DNA from: Chloroflexota bacterium | Lineage (GTDB): Bacteria; Chloroflexota; Dehalococcoidia; Lucifugimonadales; UBA2962 | DNA: 64,000 bases | NCBI GenBank assembly: GCA_003228095.2 | Contig: QGNM01000001.1 | Span: forward strand, 1-64,000 | Direction: 5' to 3' | In this document: one piece after another, positions 57,114 through 64,000 of the stretch | How the letters are laid out: each line of letters begins with the position of its first letter | Position numbering within the stretch: position 1 is the stretch's first letter | Made by a program: the position numbers and the translations under genes | The notes under the pieces: model-generated | What the model saw: only the letters and a program-made list of their open reading frames with translations | What the model was told of the DNA's origin: nothing | Databases searched by the model: none

Positions 57114-57965
57114 CTACCAATTAAAACCATTTTCACAAAGAAATTTGTTTATGTCATCCTTTAGTCTCAGCGCAGCCACATTGGCCGCTCTACCAAAATT
57201 GGTCGATGAGCGTGATGCATATATGATTGATCGCGATGAATTGACCATCAACCCTCTTCCTGACTTATCAATACCATGTTCAATTACTGACTTCAGGTCT
57301 CCACCCTGTGCGCCTATCCCAGGTGTTAAAATTTGGACATTCGGTCCCATATTACGTAAATCCTGCAACTCACTGGTATAAGAGGCTCCTGCAACTAAAC
57401 CAACCACTGCTTTAGATTTCCATTTAATGGCGCTCAAAGCAACCTGTTCAAATAACTTGATACGCCTATTGTTTGGGGCTTGCACAGATAAATCTTGGAA
57501 TTCAACTGCCCCTAAATTTGATGACCTACACCATATATAAACGCACTTTTCTTTATATTCTAAAAACGGCTCTAAAGATTCTATCCCTCCATAGGCATTT
57601 ACCGTTGTTGCATCAAACCCCCAACGATTGAACATTGCATCTGCATAAGCTTCACTGGTGCTAGCAATGTCTCCCCTCTTCCCGTCTCCTATAATGATCG
57701 CATTGGGAGCTCGAACCCGTATATGCTCTATAGTAGCCTCAAGATGTTTTAATCCTTCTATCCCCAAAGCCTCGTAGAATGCAAGATTTGGTTTGTATGC
57801 GCAAACATGATCGGCGGTAGAATTTATAATTTCGCAATTAAACTTTGTGATATCAGTAATTGGCATTTTTGAGATGACCGGATCTAAACCCACGCAGATT
57901 AAACTGCGAGTTTTTCTCATTGATAGATCTAGTTTAGACAAATAGTTATGCAAATTATCAACCAC
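57114..57965 (-). CDS. pyrF: orotidine-5'-phosphate decarboxylase
   Basis: The 283-residue protein is a type 2 PyrF: SLICVGLDPVISKMP near residue 20, the catalytic IIGDGKRGDIASTSEAYADA near 92 and QILTPGIGAQGGD near 230. It makes UMP from OMP. Length is typical of the type 2 group. No other pyr gene is adjacent, though a carbamoyltransferase-like protein lies at 20286. Confidence 0.94.
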   Translation of the reverse strand: MVDNLHNYLSKLDLSMRKTRSLICVGLDPVISKMPITDITKFNCEIINSTADHVCAYKPNLAFYEALGIEGLKHLEATIEHIRVRAPNAIIIGDGKRGDIASTSEAYADAMFNRWGFDATTVNAYGGIESLEPFLEYKEKCVYIWCRSSNLGAVEFQDLSVQAPNNRRIKLFEQVALSAIKWKSKAVVGLVAGASYTSELQDLRNMGPNVQILTPGIGAQGGDLKSVIEHGIDKSGRGLMVNSSRSIIYASRSSTNFGRAANVAALRLKDDINKFLCENGFNW

Positions 57966-58043
57966 AAGTAAATTGTTTAATGATTAATACTTTACAACAC
58001 TTTGAACCAATTATCGTTGCATCTGTTACATTTAGGCATTGAA

Positions 58044-59147
58044 TCAGTTTAGTTCAGCCACACCAACTGAATTGGCTTTGATTATTAAATGTACTTCCGA
58101 CCCTATTTTTAGATCTAATTCTCTTAACGATCTACGAGTAATCTCAGCTATTAGTATTGTCCCAACATCAACATAAATCACGGCACTTTGAACAGAGTCT
58201 GCAATGTCTGTGATAATCCCTTTTAATACATTTCTTGCACTTAAACCTTCAGGAGGGTACTTTGCAATAATTATGTCCGATGCTCTAATCGAGGCAGTAG
58301 CCTTTGATCCTATTTTTGCGTGGAATACAGGGACTTCTATTTCCAGATCATTCAACATAACAATGCCTAGTCCTGAAGTTTGACCATTATCTTTAACAAT
58401 TGATTCAAAAACATTTTCCAACTGCGATAGGTCAATGACGCTTGTTAATCCTCCGCTCGACAAAATTTCCCGCATTGAACCTTCAGCTACCTTCTCCCCC
58501 TTGTTAAGAAGAATTATATTTTGCGCAAGGACCAATACTTCAGAAATAGAATGAGAAACTAATATCATGTGCATATTCAGTTCGTTTTGAATTCGAGTCA
58601 AATAGCGAATTATTGAACCCCTAACACCAAAATCCAATCCTTGCATCGGTTCATCTAGCATCAATATATTTGGCGAAATAGCTAGGGCTCTAGCTATAGC
58701 CACTCTTCTTGCCTCACCTCCGGAAAGCTCCGTAGGCCTCCGGTCTAAAACTTCTGTTAGTCCCATAATCTGTATTAAATCATCAGGCTCAATCTTTCTG
58801 TTTTCACGGGGTACAAGCTTGTACCCATAATTGATATTGTCTATCACGGAAAGATGCGGGAAGATCAAGGAATCCTGAAGTACATACCCTATTCTCCTGT
58901 TTTCTGGTTTAACATTTATTTTAGATTTAGAGTTAAATAATTCCTCCCCATTTAAACGTATATACCCTCTATCTGGGCTCATTAATCCCGAAATACAATT
59001 CAATAAAGATGTCTTTCCGCTTCCTGAGTTACCGAAAATAGCGGTGACTCCTGATTTTAAATCGGCTTCAATTGATAACTTGAAACTTTTGTATTGTTTC
59101 TCAAGAGAAAATCCACCAATTACATTATTTTGACTATCTCGACCCAT
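58044..59147 (-). CDS. modC: molybdate/tungstate ABC transporter ATP-binding protein
   Basis: The 367-residue protein has Walker A AIFGNSGSGKTSLLN near residue 38, IGYVLQDSLIFPHLSV, the signature LSGGEARRVAIARAL near 142, and Walker B ILMLDEPMQGLD near 163. The C-terminal 100 residues form a TOBE domain. It powers ModB. The start overlaps the modB end by spacing of two bases. Confidence 0.92.
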   Translation of the reverse strand: MGRDSQNNVIGGFSLEKQYKSFKLSIEADLKSGVTAIFGNSGSGKTSLLNCISGLMSPDRGYIRLNGEELFNSKSKINVKPENRRIGYVLQDSLIFPHLSVIDNINYGYKLVPRENRKIEPDDLIQIMGLTEVLDRRPTELSGGEARRVAIARALAISPNILMLDEPMQGLDFGVRGSIIRYLTRIQNELNMHMILVSHSISEVLVLAQNIILLNKGEKVAEGSMREILSSGGLTSVIDLSQLENVFESIVKDNGQTSGLGIVMLNDLEIEVPVFHAKIGSKATASIRASDIIIAKYPPEGLSARNVLKGIITDIADSVQSAVIYVDVGTILIAEITRRSLRELDLKIGSEVHLIIKANSVGVAELN

Positions 59148-59149
59148 AC

Positions 59150-59824
59150 TTATTCCCTGTCATCCCTATAACTATATTTGTTCATCAACCAGTTATGAAT
59201 TAGCAAAGTAATCACAGCAAATAAAATGCTTATGCCGATTAATTCGAAAACTTCGTTATCTTTACCGGTCAGTATTCTGCCATAAATTGCTACTGGTAAT
59301 GTTTCAGTCCTACCTGATATAGATCCGGCAACAACGATAGTAGCTCCGAATTCACTGAAAGCTCTAACAAATCCGATCAACAGACCAGCGAGCATGCCTT
59401 TATAGGCCAAAGGAACTGTAATTGTAAAAAATACTCTCCAAGCACCAGCTCCTAATATTTTTGCACTCTGTTCAAGACGAACATCCACATCAGCTATCCC
59501 TACCATTATCGACCGAACCATAAGCGGGAACGATACAACCGCTGAAGCAATAGCAGCAGCGAACCATGTAAACACAATGTCCTTACCAAATATGGATTGA
59601 CTTAATTGGCCCAAAGGACTGGAATTACTCAAAGCAGTAAGCAAAAAGAATCCCACTATCACAGGAGGCAGCGCCAAGGGCAATGAAACGATCAAGTCTA
59701 CTAAAAAATTTATTGGGGTCTTTCTTTTAACTAATAGCCACCCTAGGCCTACGGCAGGAATAATGTTCATTAGTGTGGCAACTATAGAAACCTGAAATGA
59801 AAGTAATATAATTTCTAAATACAT
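59150..59824 (-). CDS. modB: molybdate/tungstate ABC transporter permease
   Basis: The 224-residue protein has about five to six membrane helices and the EAA-type loop ILGAGAWRVFFTITVPLAYKG near residue 145, which docks on ModC. LIVSLPLALPPVIVGFFLL is typical of ModB. It passes the oxyanion through the inner membrane. Confidence 0.93.
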   Translation of the reverse strand: MYLEIILLSFQVSIVATLMNIIPAVGLGWLLVKRKTPINFLVDLIVSLPLALPPVIVGFFLLTALSNSSPLGQLSQSIFGKDIVFTWFAAAIASAVVSFPLMVRSIMVGIADVDVRLEQSAKILGAGAWRVFFTITVPLAYKGMLAGLLIGFVRAFSEFGATIVVAGSISGRTETLPVAIYGRILTGKDNEVFELIGISILFAVITLLIHNWLMNKYSYRDDRE

Positions 59825-59867
59825 AGTAGTTAAATATCACTCATATTAATTTAAAGTCACGAACATA

Positions 59868-60632
59868 CTATGGAAACGAAAATCCATGATCACTAAATAT
59901 AGTTCTCGCCTTGTCCGTCAACAAAAATTCACAAAAATCCACAGATCCTCCTGGATTTCGGGCTGATTTATTTATAGCAGCCACATATAACACTTGATCA
60001 TAAGCATCCAAAGGAATTATATCCAAAACTGACAAGCTCTCTGCAAGCATAGCGTCTGTTCGGTACACAATGCCGACTTCGGCGTTACCACGCTCAACAT
60101 ATGTGAGTGCTATCCTAACATTTTCTCCAGTAACTATTTTTGAGGATAATTTCTGGTTTAATTTTAAATTGCTTAGTGCCTGTATTGAATATATTCCAGC
60201 AGGAGCAGTGTCTGGGTCAGCTATCGCTATTCTTGAAATTTCTTTTGCAAGTAAGTCTTCCAGTTTTTTTATTCGATCCTGAATATCGCTCGGTGCAACA
60301 ACAACAAGTTCATTGGTAAGAATATTGTATCGCTGTTGGGTAAGTAAGCCTCTAGTCTCTAGGAACTCAATTGGAGCAACTCCAGCGGACAATATTACAT
60401 CTGGGTTTGCCCCTAAAGATATTTGTCTTGCAAGTTTTTGAGATCCTCCGAAACTAAAGCTTATTTCAGTTTCATACTCAGCCTCATAAGCTATTGTTAT
60501 TTCTTTAAGTGAATCACCCAGGCTTGCCGCTGCAAATACTAAAACTGACTCGGAATCTCGATTACTGCAACTAAGGGAGAACAAAATGGATATCAACACA
60601 ACGATAATTGACAGATTTCGTGAAAATTTCAT
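59868..60632 (-). CDS. modA: molybdate-binding lipoprotein
   Basis: The 254-residue protein has a lipoprotein signal with lipobox ILFSLSCSN and Cys near residue 22, then the ModA start SVLVFAAASLGDSLKEI with its oxyanion Ser, SFGGSQKLARQI, and GNAEVGIVYRTDA near 185. It binds molybdate or tungstate outside the membrane. The gene diverges from nusA. Confidence 0.92.
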   Translation of the reverse strand: MKFSRNLSIIVVLISILFSLSCSNRDSESVLVFAAASLGDSLKEITIAYEAEYETEISFSFGGSQKLARQISLGANPDVILSAGVAPIEFLETRGLLTQQRYNILTNELVVVAPSDIQDRIKKLEDLLAKEISRIAIADPDTAPAGIYSIQALSNLKLNQKLSSKIVTGENVRIALTYVERGNAEVGIVYRTDAMLAESLSVLDIIPLDAYDQVLYVAAINKSARNPGGSVDFCEFLLTDKARTIFSDHGFSFP

Positions 60633-60748
60633 TACTTGTAAATACTACTTGTTTATTGCGATTATTACTCTATTTTTGTTGGTTGGATATATTGTTAGTA
60701 ATAGTGCTTCTTGGTATACTCCAAGAACAACTTTTAAGATGGTAGAGA

Positions 60749-60773
60749 AGTGGGGACAAACCCCGCTTTTTTT
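60749..60773 (+). terminator. terminator-like attenuator before nusA
   Basis: AGTGGGG and CCCCGCT form a 7-bp hairpin (one G-U pair) around ACAAA, followed by seven T, ending 24 bases before the nusA ATG. A later GGGG at about 60782 could pair with the CCCC arm as an alternative fold. Such leader terminators are known ahead of rimP-nusA operons. Confidence 0.75.
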
Positions 60774-60797
60774 GATTAATGGGGCATTTGTATAAAA

Positions 60798-62324
60798 ATG
60801 AAAAGTGATTTCTTAATCGCATTGACTCAGCTTGCAGCTGAAAGGAACTTGCCTAGAGACATTGTAATGTCTGCAATAGAAGCTGCCTTAGTATCTGCGT
60901 TCCGTAAAGATAGTGTATCAACAGGACAGGAAATCTCAGTCAAACTAGATCCTGGAACTGGAGAGGTCAGCGTATATCTGCTTAAAAAAGTAGTTGATGA
61001 AGTCGAAAATGATCTACTTGAAATCAATCTAACTGATGCGAAAAAATATAAAGAAGATGTACAAGTTGGAGACAATGTAGCTTATGAGGAGCTACCAGCT
61101 AGTGCAGGTAGAATTGCAGCTCAAACTGCTAAGCAAGTAGTTCTACAGCGATTGAGGGAAGCTGAACGAGAGCTAGTATACGAGGAATATGCTGATAAAG
61201 AGGGCCAAGTTTATACTGTTAGCGTGCAACGAATTGAGTCTAAGCACGTAATCTGTGAACTGGGCAGGGCTGAAGCAATTCTACCGTTATCTGAACAAAT
61301 GCAAACTGAACGATACCGTGTCGGACAAAAAATTAAGGTTCTTTTGAAATCTTTGGAAAGATCAGTTAAAGGTCCAGAGTTAATAATCTCCAGAGCTGAT
61401 GATGGTTTACTTAGAGGTTTATTTGAAATAGAAGTTCCAGAAATATACAACGGATCTGTTGAAATCAAAGCCATCGCTCGAGAAGCAGGGGCTCGCAGTA
61501 AAGTAGCCGTTCATGCAATCCAAGAAGGGGTAGATCCTGTAGGATCTTGTGTGGGGCTAAGGGGCATAAGAATACAGAATATTGTTAATGAATTGCATGG
61601 CGAAAAAATTGACGTTGTTCAATGGGACGAAAATCCAATCGTGTTTATCTCCCAAGCTCTTAGTCCATCACAGGTGTTGAGAGTAGATCTTCTCCAGGCC
61701 AACCTAACTGCAACTGCAGTGGTGCCAGAAAATACCCTGTCATTAGCAATAGGCAAAGAGGGTCAAAATGCAAGACTGGCTGCTAAATTAACTGGTTGGA
61801 AAGTAGATATTAAAAGCGATACTGAAATTGCTAAACTAGAACCTGTTAAACCAGTTAAAGTTAAACCAGTTAAAGTCGATGATGCAGTATCCAAAAAACC
61901 AGTAGTCATTCAAAAAGTAACAGAACCTGTAGCAGAAGTGACTGTCGATGAACCAGAGAGCAAAGAAAAAACTCAGGACCAAAAAACTAGCGATGCACTT
62001 AAGTCCGTTGATGCTCCAGTCACAAGTGATGCGAAAACAATTACAGGAGATTCTGCTGAGAAACAAGAGGTTCTTGAGGCCGTTGCTGATTTAGATAATG
62101 AACCTAAGGCTCAGGAAGTAACGAATGAACAGCTTGAACCTGTAAAATCGGCTGCTGAGTTATCAGAGGAAGTATGGAATATAAGAAAGCCTCCAGCGCC
62201 TGTAGATCCAGGTCAAATAAGGTTTGCAGAAGATATTGCAGAGCTTCATAAGAATGGTCCTTCAAAAAGAAAAGGAACAAGGAAGCGTAGGCCTAACACA
62301 GGCAGAACTACTCGTAGAAAATAA
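60798..62324 (+). CDS. nusA: transcription termination/antitermination factor NusA
   Basis: The 508-residue protein has the NusA N-terminal RNA polymerase-binding domain, an S1 domain from about residue 130 (GQVYTVSVQRIESKHVICELG), and two KH domains with GSCVGLRGIRIQNIVNEL and SLAIGKEGQNARLAAKLTGW. A 150-residue Lys/Glu/Pro/Val-rich tail follows, with a short KPVKVKPVKV repeat. It modulates pausing and termination. rimP, usually directly before it, is absent. Confidence 0.96.
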   Translation: MKSDFLIALTQLAAERNLPRDIVMSAIEAALVSAFRKDSVSTGQEISVKLDPGTGEVSVYLLKKVVDEVENDLLEINLTDAKKYKEDVQVGDNVAYEELPASAGRIAAQTAKQVVLQRLREAERELVYEEYADKEGQVYTVSVQRIESKHVICELGRAEAILPLSEQMQTERYRVGQKIKVLLKSLERSVKGPELIISRADDGLLRGLFEIEVPEIYNGSVEIKAIAREAGARSKVAVHAIQEGVDPVGSCVGLRGIRIQNIVNELHGEKIDVVQWDENPIVFISQALSPSQVLRVDLLQANLTATAVVPENTLSLAIGKEGQNARLAAKLTGWKVDIKSDTEIAKLEPVKPVKVKPVKVDDAVSKKPVVIQKVTEPVAEVTVDEPESKEKTQDQKTSDALKSVDAPVTSDAKTITGDSAEKQEVLEAVADLDNEPKAQEVTNEQLEPVKSAAELSEEVWNIRKPPAPVDPGQIRFAEDIAELHKNGPSKRKGTRKRRPNTGRTTRRK

Positions 62325-62360
62325 AATCAAAAAACAAAACTTAATAAAGGTAGCGCGATA

Positions 62361-62636
62361 GTGGTTAGCGTCAAAAGGCTTCCAAAGCGAACTTGCATAA
62401 TTTGTAGAGGCAAAAAACCGAAACAAAGTATGATTAGATTAGCCGCTGTAGGTAGCGAAGTTAAGTTGGATTTAAAAACTCGACTTGATGGCAGGGGAGT
62501 ATATATCTGTATATCTAAGAGTTGTAGGCTGGCACAACTTGAAGTTAGTAAATTATCCTTCAGTCTAAAAACAATAGTAACGAAACAAAGTACTGCTTCT
62601 ATCACGGAGCAATTAAGGACGTTGATTAACGAATAA
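62361..62636 (+). CDS. ylxR: YlxR family RNA-binding protein
   Basis: The 91-residue protein starts at GTG and has the DUF448 pattern: RTCIICRGKKPKQSMIRLA with its two Cys, DLKTRLDGRGVYICISKSC and a helical C-terminus. It sits between nusA and infB as in most bacteria, and recent work links the family to RNase P. Spacing to nusA is 36 bases. Confidence 0.93.
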   Translation: MVSVKRLPKRTCIICRGKKPKQSMIRLAAVGSEVKLDLKTRLDGRGVYICISKSCRLAQLEVSKLSFSLKTIVTKQSTASITEQLRTLINE

Positions 62637-62647
62637 AGCCCCCAAAT

Positions 62648-64000
62648 ATGGTAAAAAAAACAGTTCAAGAAACTACAGACAGCACTAAGTCCAACGAAAA
62701 TATTTCCGTTAATCAAGCAGCCTCTGGGGCAGAGCCACCAGCGTTAGAAATTCCTAACGCAATTATAGTTGGAAACCTTGCAGGCATAATGCAAATAGGC
62801 CCTATAGATGTAATAAAGCAACTTATGCGCTTAGGGCACATGTATACCATAAACGACGTATTGGATTTTGAGCTGGCTGCTGAAGTGGCAGAATCTTTCG
62901 GATTCGATGTGTATGAGCCTGAAGAAATTAAACTTGATGCCACATCAATCGTACCTTCAAATGACTCCCCTGATTCAAAAGATTTAATAATTAGACCTCC
63001 AGTAATCACTATATTAGGACACGTTGATCATGGTAAAACCACGATACTAGATGCAATTAGAAACACAAAAGTTGTAGACGCAGAAGCCGGGGGAATTACC
63101 CAACATATTGGAGCATACCAAGTTGTCCATAATGACAAACTAATCACATTCATTGATACTCCTGGGCATGAAGCTTTTACAGCAATGAGGGTTCGCGGAG
63201 CACAAGTTACTGACATAGCTGTTTTAGTAGTTGCTGCTGACGATGGACTCATGCCTCAAACTCATGAGGCCATTGACCACATAACTGCTGCAGGTGTGCC
63301 AATGCTAGTTTGCATAAATAAGATGGATAAACCAGAAGCAGATCCTGAAAAAATAAAAAGACAACTTTCGGAAAGAGATTTACTTGTAGAGGATTGGGGA
63401 GGAGACATTATCTGTGTACCTGTCTCAGCCACTAAAAAAGATGGGATCCCTGCCTTACTTGAGAATCTTCAGTTGTTAGCAGAGATGGCTGAATTAAAGG
63501 GAAACCCTGATAAATTGGCAACAGGAGTTGTAGTCGAAGCTAGCGTAGATAAACGACGAGGCCCAGTCGCTACTGCCCTCGTACAAACAGGGACGCTAAA
63601 AGTAGGTGATTACATAACTATTCGTGATTTACGGGGTAGAGTTAAAGCGCTGCTAAATGATCAAGGAACTAAAATTGATCACGCAGGACCTTCGACTCCA
63701 GTCGAAATACTCGGTATATCAGGATTACCCGAAGCGGGAGACATTTTCAATGTATCTCCTGACGAAAAAACTGCAAAACAAATAACACTGGAATACCAAC
63801 AAACCGTAGCGAATCATACCTCTAAACTAGAAGATGCATACACACGCATAGAATCAGGATTGGCGAAATATATAAACCTGATCATAAAAACTGATGTTCA
63901 AGGTAGTGTAGATGCTGTTTTAAGTATGCTAAACAGCTTAAGTAGCGAACAATCAAAAATAAAAATTGTACGAGCATCTGCGGGCGGCATCACTGAAAAT
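62648..64000 (+). CDS. infB: translation initiation factor IF-2 (3' end beyond window)
   Basis: The frame is open from ATG 62648 to the window edge, 451 codons. After a short N-terminal part ([16 protein letters not shown], the IF2_N domain) the GTPase has [18 protein letters not shown] near residue 125, [28 protein letters not shown] and a SATKKDG motif. Domain II and the start of domain III follow. It recruits initiator tRNA to the ribosome. The N-terminal extension is shorter than in Escherichia coli. Confidence 0.96.
   Translation, partial: MVKKTVQETTDSTKSNENISVNQAASGAEPPALEIPNAIIVGNLAGIMQIGPIDVIKQLMRLGHMYTINDVLDFELAAEVAESFGFDVYEPEEIKLDATSIVPSNDSPDSKDLIIRPPVITILGHVDHGKTTILDAIRNTKVVDAEAGGITQHIGAYQVVHNDKLITFIDTPGHEAFTAMRVRGAQVTDIAVLVVAADDGLMPQTHEAIDHITAAGVPMLVCINKMDKPEADPEKIKRQLSERDLLVEDWGGDIICVPVSATKKDGIPALLENLQLLAEMAELKGNPDKLATGVVVEASVDKRRGPVATALVQTGTLKVGDYITIRDLRGRVKALLNDQGTKIDHAGPSTPVEILGISGLPEAGDIFNVSPDEKTAKQITLEYQQTVANHTSKLEDAYTRIESGLAKYINLIIKTDVQGSVDAVLSMLNSLSSEQSKIKIVRASAGGITEN

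Noticed and set aside
60586-60795. Plus-strand 69-codon frame before nusA with a hydrophobic stretch
   Set aside because: It overlaps the modA start, its last third passes through the terminator-like hairpin and it has no good ribosome site, so it is more likely leader RNA than a gene.

Overview
The window is an AT-rich bacterial chromosome segment with short intergenic gaps and mostly vertically coherent housekeeping genes. Gene content points to an uncultured marine-type Chloroflexota, probably Dehalococcoidia of the SAR202 kind. The pointers are two luciferase-like flavin monooxygenases, a thiolase-like/DUF35 pair, several SDRs and alpha/beta hydrolases, a phosphotriesterase-like lactonase, a decaprenyl-phosphate phosphoribosyltransferase-like UbiA protein and a Rex regulator. 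No rRNA or other taxonomic marker was checked, so this placement is inference.

Layout. 1-733: the 3' end of an upstream gene whose last codons are triplicated as a 22-bp tandem repeat, tRNA-Arg(GCG), a decayed NTF2-like fragment and a possible 25-residue membrane peptide. 734-4994: a kelch lipoprotein, a DUF35/thiolase-like pair with a possible small ORF in front, an SDR and a small unknown protein. 5015-10792: dnaE, then groES-groEL with a clear terminator. 10999-18544: UbiA-type prenyltransferase, a membrane heterodisulfide-reductase-like Fe-S protein, a RecB-like nuclease, aquaporin, galU and an MFS exporter. 18652-26409: pterin dehydratase, FAD reductase, a divergent carbamoyltransferase, a flavin monooxygenase plus hydrolase, crcB, a DMT transporter, a redoxin gene interrupted by an in-frame TGA, and an SDR. 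26482-34936: a catabolic and stress-related stretch (phosphotriesterase-like enzyme, Cys-rich micropeptide, nitroreductase, threonine dehydratase, alkyltransferase-like protein, peptidase, 2-hydroxyacid dehydrogenase, aldo/keto reductase, comB, ispH). 35047-45890: a second kelch lipoprotein, aminotransferase, nadE, a flavin monooxygenase, the glycine cleavage genes gcvT-gcvH-gcvPA-gcvPB, a peroxiredoxin and trmI. 45893-49240: MidA-type methyltransferase, citrate synthase, rex. 49297-56284: a complete F-type ATP synthase operon. 56391-64000: DUF151 nuclease, pyrF, modABC, then nusA-ylxR-infB, with infB cut by the window edge.

How the genes fit together. The ATP synthase, citrate synthase, Rex, glycine cleavage and NAD synthesis genes describe an aerobic or facultative heterotroph that monitors its NADH/NAD ratio. 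The flavin monooxygenases, hydrolases, SDRs and thiolase-like pair suggest oxidation of recalcitrant organic matter. ModABC would feed molybdoenzymes encoded elsewhere.

The most notable observation is at 24905-25609. A TlpA-like redoxin has TGA at codon 46, exactly where the redox-active cysteine is expected, followed 21 nt later by a 6-bp hairpin with a GTT loop. This fits bacterial SECIS geometry and makes the gene a candidate selenoprotein. Other points worth a second look are a 26-residue peptide with seven cysteines (28110-28190), a probable AUU start codon in trmI, a carbamoyltransferase with altered carbamoyl-phosphate motifs, a terminator-like attenuator directly before nusA where rimP would be expected, and a paired palindrome upstream of the DUF151 gene.
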